Shown here: positions 33,957 through 45,068 of the stretch, one piece after another | Layout: each line of letters starts with the position of its first letter | Position numbering within the stretch: the first letter of the stretch is position 1 | NCBI RefSeq assembly: GCF_000283155.1 | Contig: NW_004454178.1 | Location: forward strand, 5,858,911-5,922,910 | Direction of reading: 5' to 3' | Length of the DNA stretch: 64,000 bases | Source of the DNA: Ceratotherium simum simum | Taxonomy: Eukaryota > Chordata > Mammalia > Perissodactyla > Rhinocerotidae | The notes under the pieces: model-generated | What the model was told of the DNA's origin: nothing | Databases searched by the model: none | What the model saw: only the letters and a program-made list of their open reading frames with translations | Position numbers and translations under genes: made by a program

Positions 33957-33968
33957 CTAGCTAAGATC

Positions 33969-34540
33969 TTGAGTGATGACATCTGTCTGTGGCTTGGACA
34001 AGTGGAGGATCTGCTTGTATTATAATGTCTACTGGTGGGATCGTGATAAGCTGATCTCTCTTCCAAAAGAAACTCTTCTATGTTTTAGTCATTCCACTTT
34101 TTCCTTCCTGCATGTTTGACCCTGCAAAAAGTTTGAAGCACTGCCTATAATTGCTTTGTAATATGTCACAAGTCCAACATTTAGTTATATGTGCAATGTA
34201 GTACTAAGTAAACATTAAATAATGCTTATCTTTATCATTTTAATAGGAAAAAATGGAAAATATTCACAAAAATCTACCATATGTCTCATGTCCTATTCTC
34301 ACTATATATAAGGAAGTCAGTAGTAACTCACTGAGTTACTTTTAACATCATGTTATCTTCATGCCTCATCATTTCCCTTTGTAAACATTTGATGATAGCT
34401 CCAGTATAAATATATTGAACCTATTTCTGAAAGTATATCTTAAATGACTATTAAGTGATGGCTATTTGTTCCATCTCAAAAGAGCTGGGAAGTGTTTTGT
34501 CATCACCAACCACCTATATTAAAGCAAGTAGAAGACCTTA
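33969..34540. other. AT-rich unique DNA, nothing recognised
   Basis: No element recognised. Confidence 0.4.
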
Positions 34541-34570
34541 ATTCATCTCATATATTAAGTACCAGTTATG

Positions 34571-34788
34571 GGGCTGGCCCTGTGGCTTGGTGGTTAAGTG
34601 CGCGCGCTGCGATGCTGGCGGCCCGGGTTCAGATCCCGGGTGTGCATCGAGGCACCACTTCTCTGTCCATCCTGAGGCCGAGTCCCACATACAGCAACTA
34701 GAAGGGTGTGCAGCTATGACATGCAACTATCTACTGGGGCTTTGGGGGCAAAAAATAAAATAAATAAAATCTTTAAAAAAAAAAAAAA
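34571..34788 (+). mobile_element. ERE SINE, short type
   Basis: GGGCTGGCCCTGTGGCTTGG head, 'gcatgctggcggcccgggttcagatcccggg' region, 'ctatgacatgcaactatctactggggc' and a mixed A-rich tail. A perfect 14-bp duplication AAGTACCAGTTATG flanks it (34557-34570, 34789-34802). Rejoining the flanks gives 'ccagttatgtgccagggactgttctaggcac', so it landed in an old repeat continuing to about 34855. Confidence 0.95.
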
Positions 34789-34855
34789 AAGTACCAGTTA
34801 TGTGCCAGGGACTGTTCTAGGCACTAGAGGTTAAAAAAGATGAATGACATTTGAT

Positions 34856-35384
34856 TATCAAAAGGCTCCTGGATGGGCATGGAAGGAGACAGACGTGCTA
34901 GAGGGTGATTCTAATACGAGGCTGACTTCATCCTCTATGTGCACACAGATGAGTGTTTGCTTGAAATGAATCCTCCTAGTTTCAGGATGACATCTTTTGT
35001 AGCTGTCATTGGTCAGTACACTAATGAAAAAAAGCTTTCTACCCAGTTTTACACAGGTTGAGACATTTTAGAGATGAACACATTTAGATTTTTAGTGATT
35101 CAAATTGAAGTATCTAATCTCTCTTTAGATCGTCTTGTGTTTATCTGCAGCATTATATTATTAAATATTCCACCATTCACTCTGCTACTGTACGATAAAG
35201 AGCAAAAAATAATGAAATTATAACTACCTTGGCTTAACATTAACTTTCCTGAAAAAGTCTGAAGATGCTTTATAACATCATTGGATTTAACGTTAAGCTT
35301 TTGGTCCTTATACTTTGAATAGCTGAGGAAAATGTATAGACTGAAAAAAAGGAGAGTGGAAAAGATCAGGAGAGATTAAAGGCT
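34856..35384. other. Unique DNA, nothing recognised
   Basis: No element recognised. Confidence 0.4.
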
Positions 35385-35530
35385 TGACTGGGAATTAGAA
35401 AACCGAGTTGTCTTCCTGGTTCAGACAGGATTTATTGTGTGATGTGGGGTCCTTTTGGGCTTCAGCACGTCTGTTGTAAAATGAAGAAGGAGGGGGCTCT
35501 TCAGCGTCTGAAACTCTACGATTCTAGGGC
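35385..35530 (+). mobile_element. MIR-family (MIR3-like) SINE
   Basis: 'actgggaattagaaaaccgagttgtcttcctggttc', 'tgtgatgtggggtcc', 'tgttgtaaaatgaagaagg' and 'tctgaaactctacgattct' follow the MIR3-like order. Confidence 0.65.
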
Positions 35531-35873
35531 TCTTCGCAGCGGAATAGCAAGGCCACTCCCCCAGCTCCAAGGCTCTCTTCAGTCGCCATGAGGAAAGTTG
35601 TGCCCTCAAGTGGATGATGGAAAGTGACAAAGCCATGTGCCAAGGACAATCGACTTCATGATTTTCTTAAAGTGCATCTCAAGTGGGAAAAATAAAGGAA
35701 AAATAGCTCCTGGATATTGTTAACACATAACTCCTTAATTGTATCTCTCAGAATCAAAAACACATGATGCCAGCAAACGAGTAGCAGTAGTGCCAGGATC
35801 AGAGTCTCCCTCATAATCCTTTATTAAAAAGCCTAGACATCAGGAAATGCAATCTAGAATTGAAAGCCCCTTG
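35531..35873. other. Unique DNA, nothing recognised
   Basis: No element recognised. Confidence 0.4.
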
Positions 35874-36365
35874 CGTCAACTTAGCTAGGCTATAGTAACC
35901 ATTTATTCAATCAAACACTAATCTCCATGCTGCTGTGAAGGTATTTTGCAGCTGTGGTTAACATCCACAATCAGTTGACTTTAAGTAAAGGAGAGTCTCG
36001 TTGATAATACAGGTGGGCCACATCTAATCAGTTGAAAGGCCTTGAGAGCAAGTCTGAGGTTTACTTGAGGAAAAAGAAATTCCGCCTGTGGATGGCAGCG
36101 TTAGCTGCTGCCCAAGGGGTTCCAGCTTGCTGGCCTGCCCTACGGATATTGGGCTTGACTAGCCAGACCCCACAATCACATAAGCCAATTCTTTAAAATC
36201 AGTGTCTCTCTCCCTCTCTCTCCATATATATATATTATATTATATATATAAAGCACATGTTACATACACATTTTCTCTATATGTAATACGTGTATATACA
36301 TATATAATGTGTATGTGTATCCTCCTGGTTCTATTTCTCTGGTAGAATTCTGATTCATAAACCTC
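35874..36365 (+). mobile_element. Old LTR-like repeat, second copy, continuous
   Basis: The same family as the split copy at 19735-21930: 'aatcaaacactaatctccatgctgctgtgaaggtattttgcag', 'taacatccacaatcagttgactttaagtaaaggaga', 'gtgggccacatctaatcagttgaaaggcc', 'cccacaatcacataagccaattctttaaaatc', TC/TA simple sequence, then 'cctggttctatttctctgg'. It supplies the undisturbed order against which the four pieces at 19.7-21.9 kb can be joined. Confidence 0.7.
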
Positions 36366-36445
36366 TGGTAAATTATATCATATATATATATCATATATGT
36401 ATGATATATCTCTGTGTGTATGTGTATATATACATATATATGTGT
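36218..36445. repeat. TA/TG-rich simple repeats
   Basis: (TC)n followed by several (TA)n and mixed TA/TG tracts around the right end of the LTR-like repeat. The open frame at 36260-36451 on the minus strand is a simple-repeat artefact. Confidence 0.85.
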
Positions 36446-36539
36446 ATTCAAAAGTATCTGAAAGTCTGTTACTCATGGAAACATTTCATCAACCTTGATC
36501 TTGTGAGCTAAAACTGTCAATTTTGAACAAAAGTTAACA

Positions 36540-36780
36540 CATATATAGCAGTTAGTATGTGACAGACTTATTTTATACAAACTGATTTATTTAATGCTCC
36601 CTTCAACTCCATGAGAACAGTATACCTATCATCCTGTTTTACAATTAGGGACGCTGAGGCAGAGAGAAGAGAGGTGACTTGCCCAGGGCTCTGTGACTGC
36701 TAAGGGTAGAATCGCGATTCAAACTCAGGGAGCATGTCTACCGAACCAGAACCCTTGGCCACGTTGCTCTGCTGCCTCTT
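36540..36780 (-). mobile_element. MIR SINE, nearly full length
   Basis: The reverse order is complete: 'tatttaatgctcccttcaactcc', 'catcctgttttacaattagggacgctgaggcagag', 'gtgacttgcccagggctctgtgactgctaagggtagaatcgcgattcaaactc' and the head remnant 'ccagaacccttggccacg'. Confidence 0.85.
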
Positions 36781-37560
36781 GGAACCAGGCCTGAATTTCT
36801 CCCAAAGACTGAACATGGCACTAGCATTAAGAGTCTAGAATAGCCAACCTCAGATTTTGATTTCGTTGTTGGAACCAACCAACCAATCTCTGATATCTCT
36901 CGTTAATTCCAAACTTATCAAACAGCGATCCACAATCCCTGATAGGTTCAGAGATGGGCAAAGTGGTGCACGGAGTGCACCGTGAGCAGGTGTGCTTCAA
37001 AGCCACTGCTGATGAAAGCACATCTTTGTTCATCTACTCATGGTGTTCCTTCACATCAGCTGCCAAGGCAGGAGCAGCCCTGGTTTCAAGGATCCTAAGC
37101 GCTACCCTGGCCTTTGGAAAAGCAATGAAATCACTGCTCTCTTTGAAGATGTTATCATTACTGAATAGGTTTGAAATTTTTTTATTTTCCAAAACTTCTC
37201 CGTGGGAATTGAAGGAAGTAGGACTCAACTCTCACAATTGAATATCATTCTATGAAAAGTGCAACCAAGATGTCAGCTGTGGTTGTGTTCACCTTGTCAG
37301 TTAAAGTCCAGATAAGACTGATGGAGCCCTGGGTTACATCTCATGAGCAGTCCCATGTCGTCCCCCGAGACTTCCCAAGCAGCTTCTATTCTTACCCTCA
37401 CCTAAGTGTTCAGCTCACTTCCACTGAATTAGATTCGTGCATGGACTGTTGCATCATTCTGTTCATGCTGTTTTTTCCCTTCAATACATCAGCTCAAACG
37501 GGTATTTCAATCCTCTTCCATAATTTTTATGCAACTTAGTGTGTGTCTACTTGTCTTTTC
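36781..37560. other. Unique block open on both strands
   Basis: I recognise no repeat here. Plus-strand frames 36954-37241 (95 codons) and 37252-37539 (95 codons) face a minus-strand frame open from 37228 to 36827 apart from one TAG at about 37034. None carries a motif I know, and codon content gives no clear coding strand. A decayed retrocopy or ancient repeat is as likely as chance. Confidence 0.4.
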
Positions 37561-39037
37561 TGCCAAGAAAAATTGTCTATGACTTGGAAATGAGCAACAG
37601 AAATTACTGTGTGTCCTTTCAGTGAAGGCCTGGGCAGAGTCTAGTGGGGATTATCTGATTTCATACAAGTGTGCACCTCTGATTATCTTTCTATTAACCA
37701 GGCTGTTTTACAACTCTTTCAGAATTGTAAAAAACTGATAGTAATGCAAATGATTCTTGTCCAAAGCAATGGAAATGAATTTTGCCCAATAAAGGTACAA
37801 TTCATTTCTGCCTTATAGAAAAGATTGACCCCAAACATAAAATATTACTGCTTTATAGGAAATTAACTAGTTTTGCTAAAATGAATTTAGCAAATTCATT
37901 TAAGTATTCATGATTTTGTATTTATCACTGTTCTTCAAATTCTCATTTGAACTAGTCTTAATATCATAGTTTCCTGCATTAATTAAGGAGTTGAATAAAA
38001 TCTTTGACATATGCTCATTTTATATTTGCATGAGAGCCTTATTAGTAACTTTTGAAAATTACACTGTAACAATCTGACCATTTGGGAAATGGATGATATT
38101 TATATTGAAGAAACATAAAAGATTTTAAATTGAATATTAAGCATTCTCCTTAAAAATCCTTTTGGTTATTTTGATCAACTCAGGCTCCAACCTCCAACCA
38201 TGTTGTTAGGCTCCAGATTTTTTTGTTTTCTCTGCTCTCCTCCATCCCTATGGAAGGCACTTTTCCATATGTACACTGCTCCCCATTTGCAAAGAGACTT
38301 AAAGAATTATTCTCCAAAATAAAGATCTTTCTTCTTGAAGAAGAATCCTTGAGACAGCTTTATCTTGGAAGATAACTTGGTAAACAAGACTGGAGAAGAT
38401 TGCCAAGGAAAATAAACTCGTGTATCAACTTGTCTTTTATAGATGAATAATCTGAGGCACAGAAATAATTTGCTCACATATATCCAACTACATAGTTAAT
38501 TCATTATTAGAGAAAATATGTCTTTTTCTCCAATATATAAAATTATTTTCGACTGAACTAGAAAATTCAAATTAAGTATTAAAATGGAGTTATTTCAGTC
38601 TCATTAAAACTTTTGTAATAGGATGAGGGGGAAAAGTTTTAATCAAATAAAGTACAAATTAAATTTAGAGTATGTAGTGATATTTAATCCAACTGTAAAT
38701 TGGTTCTTCAGAACTAGAAAGGTATCTTCCTAAGGATGAAAATGTCATAAATGTTCACATTAGTACATTAGATGTATTATTTAAACATTATGAATTTACT
38801 ATAAACAATTGTGTAAAATACTACTGTTACAATATTGGCTTTGGGGAAAAAAGATATCTAAATTGAGAGAAACTTTCAAAATTTGTCTTGAATGTAGTTT
38901 CTTTAGAAAAAGAATAGGCTTATTTTCAGGTTGATGGAGAAAATATAAACAGTTGTAATGATTTTGAATAGAACTTCTAGAAATTTTCAAAGGCCTTACA
39001 AAATAAATGGAATAAATATCTAGAACATAAAGCTAAT
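37561..39037. other. AT-rich unique DNA, nothing recognised
   Basis: About 1.5 kb of strongly AT-rich sequence without recognisable elements. Confidence 0.4.
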
Positions 39038-39048
39038 AAAAATAATTG

Positions 39049-39508
39049 GGGGGCCGCCAGGCGGCGCAGCGGTTAAGTGCGTGCCCTCCGCTGTAGCGAC
39101 CCAAGGGTTCACGGGTTTGGATCCTGGGTGAGCACTGACGCACAGCTCGGTGGATGCTGTGGCGGCGTCCCGTATAAAGTGGAGGAAGAGGGCCGGCCCC
39201 GTCTCTTAGCGGTTAGGTGAACGCGCTCCTCTGCTGGCGGCCCTGGTTCGGATCCCGGGCGCGCACCAACGCACCACTTCTCCGGCCATGCTGGGGCCAC
39301 GTCCCACATACAGCAACTAGAAGAATGTGCAGCTATGACATACAACTATCTGCTGGAGCTTTGGGGGAAAAAAATAAATAAAATTAAATTAAAAAAAAAA
39401 AAGTGGAGGAAGATGGGCATGGATGCTAGCCCAGGGCCAATCTTCCTTGACAAAAAGAGGAAGATTGGCAACAGATATTATCTCAGGGCTAATCTTCCTC
39501 ACACACAC
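39049..39508 (+). mobile_element. ERE SINE, long type, split by another ERE SINE
   Basis: The outer element has the head GGGGCCGCCAGGCGGCGCAG, 'ggatgctgtggcggcgtcccgtataaagtggaggaag', then is interrupted (39189-39399), and resumes with 'gatgggcatggatgctagcccagggcc', a second module and a CA/A tail. Flanks AAAATAATTG / AAAAGTATTG are imperfect duplications. Confidence 0.93.
39189..39399 (+). mobile_element. ERE SINE, short type, nested in the previous SINE
   Basis: The head is AGGGCCGGCCCCGTCTCTTA, with 'cttctccggccatgctggggccacg' and 'ctatgacatacaactatctgctggagc', then an A-rich tail. A 13-bp duplication of outer-element sequence, AAAGTGGAGGAAG, flanks it (39176-39188, 39400-39412), so it is the later insertion. 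Confidence 0.95.
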
Positions 39509-39589
39509 AAAAGTATTGAAATAAAATGCAAATATAATAGCTAACATTGATTCATTCAATCTCACAAATAGTTGCATGGCCTTCTTTCT

Positions 39590-39884
39590 TTCTTCAGTCT
39601 TGACTCAAATGCCTCGTCAGTGAGGCCATCTTTGAGCAAAACTATCAAACTTCACCTCCAGCACTTCCTACCTTTTCCTGCTTTATTTTTCATTATTGCA
39701 TTTATTATTATTCTATATACTATATGTTCCATTTTTTAATTTTTGGATTCTATTCCTTCCCTTAAGATGTGCTCTCCAAAAAAGCAGGAATTTTTGTGAC
39801 TTTGTTTACTGCTGTATCCATATCAACTAAAACAACGCCTAGCACATGGTAGACCCTCAATAAATTATTGTTGACAGAATGAAC
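39590..39884 (+). mobile_element. L2 3' end
   Basis: 'ttgactcaaatgcctcgtcagtgaggccatctttgagc', 'agatgtgctctccaaaaaagcaggaatttttgtgac', 'acaacgcctagcacatggtagaccctcaataaattattgttgacagaatgaac' follow the L2 3' end order. Confidence 0.8.
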
Positions 39885-39885
39885 A

Positions 39886-40985
39886 TTGCAGCCGCAATGG
39901 CAGAATATCATTTTTAAACAGACATAAAAATTATACAAAAATAGATCATGAGCTAGGCTATAAAGCTAGCCTCAAGAAATTTCCAAGATATCAAACACGT
40001 CCCACTTTCTGATCACAGCGGAATTAAGTTAGAATTACTAACCAAAATGACCCACATCATATGTCATTAGAGAAATGCAAATTAAAAGAACAATAAACTA
40101 CAATTACATATCTACTAGAATGGCCAAAATCTGGAAGACTGACAACAGCGAATGTTGGCAAGGATGTGGAGCAACAGGAAGTCTCAGTCATCGTTGGTGG
40201 GAATGCAAAATGGTCCAGCCACTTTGGAAGACGGTCTGGCAGCTTCTTACAAAACTACACACAGTCTTAACATATGATCCAGCAAATATGTTCCTTGGTA
40301 TTTACTCAAATGAGCTGAAAACTTGATATCTACACAAAAACCTGCACACAATGTTTATAGCAGCTTTGTTCATAATTGCCAAAACTTAGAAGCAACCAAG
40401 ATGTCCTTCAGTAGGTGAATGGATAAATAAACTGTGGTATACCCAGAAATGGAATACTATTCAGAGGTTGGAAGAAATGAGCTATCAAATCATGAAAAGA
40501 TATGGAACAACCATACATGCACATTACTAAGTGAAAGAAGTCAGTCTGAAAAGGCTACATACTATATAACTCCAATTACATGACATTCTAGAAAAGGCAA
40601 AACTATGGAGACAGTAAAAAGACCAGTGGTTGCCCAGGGATGGGTGGGAGGGATGAATAGGCAGAGCACAGAGGATTTTTAGGGCAGTGAAAATACTCTG
40701 TATGTTACTATAATGATGGCTACATGTCATTATACATTATACATTTGTCCAAACCCATAGAATGTACAACACCAAGAGTAAACCCTGATGTAAACTATCG
40801 ACTTTGGGTGATGATGATGTGTCAATGTAGGTTCGTCAACTGTAACAAATGTACCACTCTGGTAGTGGATGATGATAATGAGGAGGCCATGCATGTGTGA
40901 GGATAGGAGGTATAGGAGAAATCTCTATACCTTTCTCTCAATTTTGCTGTGAACCTAAAACTGTTCTAAAAAAAATAAAGTCTTT
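39886..40985 (+). mobile_element. Old L1, ORF2 C-terminal region and 3' UTR
   Basis: It begins near 'caatggcagaatatcatttttaa', passes an ORF2 C-terminal frame at 40075-40326 ('WQGCGATGSLSHRWWECKMV', then 'QPLWKTVW') and a 3' UTR with 'tggttgcccagggatgggtggg' and 'gtaccactctggtagtgg', ending before 'aataaagtc'. The Cys-rich 'GCGATG..HRWWECK' is the L1 ORF2 C-terminal signature. Dead copy. Confidence 0.88.
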
Positions 40986-41344
40986 TCAAAAAAGAGTTAA
41001 CCAGGAAAAAAAGCACACAGGCGTAGGAAGGAGCTGGACCTTTCACTTAGTGATACAGCTGACCCACAAAAGAATCCACAGTGAAGAGCCAGAGGAATAA
41101 AGACCCTGACCTCTCTTCTCTCTCCTGCTCTCATTCCTCTACTGCCAGTAGTCTCCAACGGCTGAACCCAAGAGGAAGCAAATGGAAGCTAAGAAAAGCC
41201 ATTGAAGTGGCCTATACAGGTTAGCCACCCAGGACACCGAGCTAGGTGGGAAAAAGGGAGAGTAATTTAAAGGGGTAATGGAAGATATTCAGCACAAAAT
41301 GATGTCTACAAACAACAACAAAATTTAAACAAGCATGCATAGTA
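40986..41344. other. Unique DNA, nothing recognised
   Basis: No element recognised. It may be decayed L1 continuing on either side. Confidence 0.4.
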
Positions 41345-41681
41345 CTTAGTGATAAATAATTGTGAAGATTCTCTTTAAGATCAGGAACAAAACAAGATGC
41401 CTGCTGTCATCACTTCTAATCAAAATTTTTCTTGGGATCTTCCTTACTCTAAATCTATAGCAAGGAATGTATAGTAATGAATTATAATTCATATATACAC
41501 TATTACATAAGTATAGTAATGAAATAAAAATTATAAAAATCAGAAAGGAAAAGAATGTCATTATTTATAGATGATATGATAGTCTCAGTATAAAGTATCA
41601 AATGATTTGCAGATAGAACATTAGAACAGAAAAGAGAAGTTGTATAAATAAAATGAATATTTTAAAATATAGGACATTTTT

Positions 41682-41955
41682 GGGCTGGCCGAGTGGCGTA
41701 GTGGTTAAGATCATCACACTCTGTTTCGGCGGCCCAGGTTTGTAGGTTCAGATCCCAGGTGCAGACCTACACCACTCATCAAGCCATGCAGTGGTGGTGT
41801 CCTACATACAAAATAGAGGAAGATGGGCACAGATGTTAGCTCAGGGCCACTATTCCTCAAGCAAAAGGAGAAAAAGGAGAAAGATTGGCAACAGGCGTTA
41901 GCTCAGGGCCAATTTTCCTCAACAATAACAAAAATGAATATATATATATATATAT
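41682..41955 (+). mobile_element. ERE SINE, long type, inside L1, (TA)n tail
   Basis: GGGCTGGCCGAGTGGCGTA head, 'gttcagatcccaggtgcagac', 'catcaagccatgcagtggtgg', two 'gYgttagctcagggcc' modules. The A-rich tail is followed by (TA)n at about 41938-41960. Duplications ATATAGGACATTTTT / ATATAGCACATTTTT bound it. Confidence 0.92.
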
Positions 41956-43054
41956 ATATAGCACATTTTTAAATAACATATGTATAACAACAACAAAACA
42001 TATAACATACCCATAAATAAATTCAAGTGGAAAGATCTCTGTTGGGAAAATGATAAAACATATTAACAGACATTAAAGGAGACCTAAATAAAATGGAGAG
42101 GTAGACCATGTTCCTGGATAAGAAAACTTTTGATCCTGAAGAAGACACTTCTTCCCAAATTGATCTAGAGATTCAATGCAATTTGGATCAAAATCTCTGA
42201 AGGTTATTTTGGTGAAATTGTCAAACTCATTCTAAAAATTTATGCAGAAGCACTTAGGACCAAGGTCAAGACATAACTGAAGAAGAAAAGCAAGATGAAG
42301 AAACTTGCCCTACCAGATATCAAGCCTTATTATACAGCTATTTAATATATGCATTATATTATATAATATATAAATACACATAAACATAGGTATATGTGTA
42401 TATATACAGTGTGGTATTGGTACAGAGAGAGACAAATAGACCAACGGTATAGAACAGGGGGACCAGAAATAGACCCACACAGACAGTACAGTGAAGTTGG
42501 CCCTCCAGAAGTGGAGAAAAGGCACTGTAGGAAACAGTTCTAAAATAATTTAGTACATCCATATGGAAAAAATGAAATTTGGCACCTACTTAACACCATA
42601 TAAAAAATCAATTTCACATTGATTAAAGATTGATAAGGCAAAATATACAACTTTCAAAAGATTATATAGGAGAATATCTTCATGATCTCAGGGTAGAAAG
42701 GGATTTCTTAAGCCAGGCCTAAAAGTCAATGACCTTAATGAAGACTAAAAAATTAAGAACTTTTTTTCATCAAATGACACCATTAAAAGAGTGAAAAAAA
42801 TAAGCTACAAATTGAACAAGATATTTGCAGTATATTTAACTATGATGGGTTTGCATCCGGAATATAGAAAGTGTACTTATGAATCAATTAGAAAAGCAGA
42901 CAGACCAACTGAAAGATAGTCAAAGGAATGAAAGAACGAAGGAAGGAATGAAGAACAAAGCATAAAAGGTCCTTGGAAAAGGGTTTGGCATTATTTAATA
43001 AAATTGGACATATGGCATATACAGTGACACAACACTTCCACTCCTAGGTATCCT

Positions 43055-43265
43055 AAAGCAGTATATTTCAACTGTAGGTTATGACCCACTCATTTAAAAA
43101 ACAAAATAGAATTGGATAGAAATATCAGTATGCACTGCAATTAGTAAGGGTAAGTATTGTTTTGTGAAATTGTTTTTTTCACACATTATGTGTGTGTTAA
43201 CTGAATTATGAAGAAAAATATATTTTTTACTGTGTATCTAGGCAAAAAAGTTTGAATGCCATTGT
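43055..43265. mobile_element. Possible small hAT-type DNA-transposon insertion
   Basis: The block from 'tttcaactgtaggttatgacccactc' to 'aaaaagtttgaatgccattg' does not fit L1 text on either side. Its ends resemble those of old non-autonomous hAT elements whose termini read 'cagtggttctcaac' and contain 'gtcgcgacccac'-type sequence. The match is partial and from memory. Confidence 0.4.
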
Positions 43266-44030
43266 CTACAGAAAGTCTGACATATGTGCACCAGGAGACA
43301 TGTAGAAAAATGTTTATTACAGCACTATTATGTTAGGTTATGATTGCAAAAACCTGGAAGCAACACAAATACTCATTGGATAAGTAAATTGTGGTATATT
43401 TATGTAATGTAATATAGTATATTATTAAAAATGAACAATCTACTACAAATATCAACACGGATGAATCTCAAAAACAGAATGATGATCCAAAAAAGCAAGC
43501 CCCAGAAGCGTACATACTATATGATACCATTTAGCTGTGATTCAAAAATAAAGAAAAGTAAATGTATTGTTTAGAACATATCTTGGTGCTCCTGAGGCAA
43601 AACGAGGGGGAGAAACTATAAAGAAAACCCTGGGAATTACTAAGACAAAATTTAATATTGTTGTAACCTGGGGTGGGGGTAGGGAGGAAGGCAATGCAAT
43701 CAAGGTGGGACACTGAGGTCCTCTAAGGTGCATATCAAGTTTCATTTCCTAATTTGAGTGGTAAGTACCTAAGTATTCATTTTATTATGATTCTTTACTT
43801 TGTATGTATGTTATATATATATAACTATACATACCAACGACTGTATATACCATATATGTACATATAACGTATAATATATGTCACAATTAAAATTTGAAAA
43901 TTTAAAATATATGTCATCTATTGTTATTTTATTTAATTTTATACCTCACTCAATACAAGTTTAATATTAGAAGAATACCTAACACTATGGCCATTGCATA
44001 GACGGTTTAAATGAATATATTATTTATTTA

Positions 44031-44287
44031 TTTTTTTTTTGCAGGGGAAGATTCACCCTAAGCTCACATCTGTTGCCAATCTTCCTCCTTTTTCTTCTTT
44101 TCCCTCCCTGCAAAGCCCCAGTACTTAGTTGTGTATAGTTGTAAATTCTTCTGGTTCTTCTATGTGAGCTGCCACCACAGCATGGCTACTGACTCACAGG
44201 TGGTCTGGTTCCATAACCAGGAACTGAACCCAGGCAGCCAAAGCAGGACACGCCGAACTTGAACCACTAGGCCATCAGGGCTGGCTC
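44031..44287 (-). mobile_element. ERE SINE, composite type, minus strand
   Basis: On the minus strand: AGCCAGCCCTGATGGCCTAG head, 'ggttcagttcctggttatgg', 'agaattta..actatacacaactaagtactggggctttg', then 'attggcaacagatgtgagcttagggtg'. Flanks 'tattatttattta' and 'tataatttattttta' are imperfect duplications. Confidence 0.9.
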
Positions 44288-44544
44288 TATAATTTATTTT
44301 TAAAAATCTCAAAAAGCTAGAGATAATCAGTACTGCTAAAACTATCAAACCCTTTGTTACCTCTATCAAGTCAACCAATGTCTCTAAGAACTCAGTAATG
44401 AGACCACGCCAAGTTTATCTCAGTATTGAACTAATGCCAAGCCATTGGCATCCAGGCCCACCATCACTCTAAGATTTGTTCTCTAGCGGGATACTCAGGA
44501 ACTTAGAAAAAATTAATTGAACGAATAATTTTAAGAACAGGAAA

Positions 44545-44720
44545 AGAAATGGATGCGGGGAACAACCTCAATACAGGATTGCCTATGTAAATAATTATAC
44601 CCAGAATATGGAATACTCTGCAAACACCAAAAAGAACAAGGTAATGAAGGCTGACATGAAAAGATGCTCCTGATCCTCTATTACAGTAAGATAAGTGCAG
44701 AGCAGTTTATAAATTATAAT
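44545..44720 (+). mobile_element. Probable old L1 3' UTR
   Basis: 'ggattgcctatgtaaataattatacccagaatatggaatactctgcaaacaccaaaaagaacaagg' then 'gacatgaaaagatgctcctgatcc' and 'gcagagcagttta' follow old L1M 3' end order. TA/GT simple sequence follows at 44725-44775. Confidence 0.55.
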
Positions 44721-44840
44721 AAGATTTGTGTATGTATGCCACATATACATATGTATATACATATATGTATGTAATAGCAACTGTTAAATAAGGATAATAA
44801 TATAGAGTAATCCATTTCCTTGTACAAAATAACAAGAAAA

Positions 44841-45068
44841 TCAAATGGTGGCAGACGACTTCAGTTTAGTAATAATCATGATCAACTGGCAACGTACCTT
44901 CTGATCGTTGAAGAGCTGGTTCCAGGCTGTGAAGAAATAGTTGTTTGTTTTGCCAGGCCTGCAAAGGCTGACCCGCATATTTTTCAAAAATAGCAATCGG
45001 GCGCTACTTACCGTTTTGGCATTCTCTACTGGTGGATAATGCATCGTCCCTCCCTCTGGCCCACACAC
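44841..45068 (-). other. Unassigned block with splice-like sites (possible exon)
   Basis: I recognise no repeat in 44800-45300. The minus-strand frame over 45068-44841 (75 codons) includes two strong donor-like sites: one after 45012 (ACG|GTAAGT) and one after 44898 (AAG|GTACGT). Acceptor-like sites precede 44926 (TTCTTCACAG) and 44958 (TTTGCAG), giving possible 29- or 61-nt internal exons whose frame reads 'TNNYFFTAWNQLFNDQK'. The two donors are too close to flank a normal intron, so at most one arrangement is used. I do not recognise the peptide. Chance or an ancient repeat are alternatives. Confidence 0.25.

Larger units (their letters stand above)
41345..43900 (+). mobile_element. Old L1, 3' half of ORF2 and 3' UTR, interrupted
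   Basis: Decayed ORF2 text is clear: 'gaatgtcattatttatagatgatatgatagtc' (the reverse-transcriptase FADD/YADD-type motif C region, 41555-41585), 'gattcaatgcaatttggatcaaaatc', 'atgaagaaacttgccctaccagatatcaagc', 'gaccagaaatagacccacaca', then 3' UTR with 'gataagtaaattgtggtatatttatg'. An ERE SINE (41682-41955) and a probable small DNA-transposon insertion (43055-43265) interrupt it. AT-rich tracts at 42345-42415 and 43810-43890. Confidence 0.8.
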
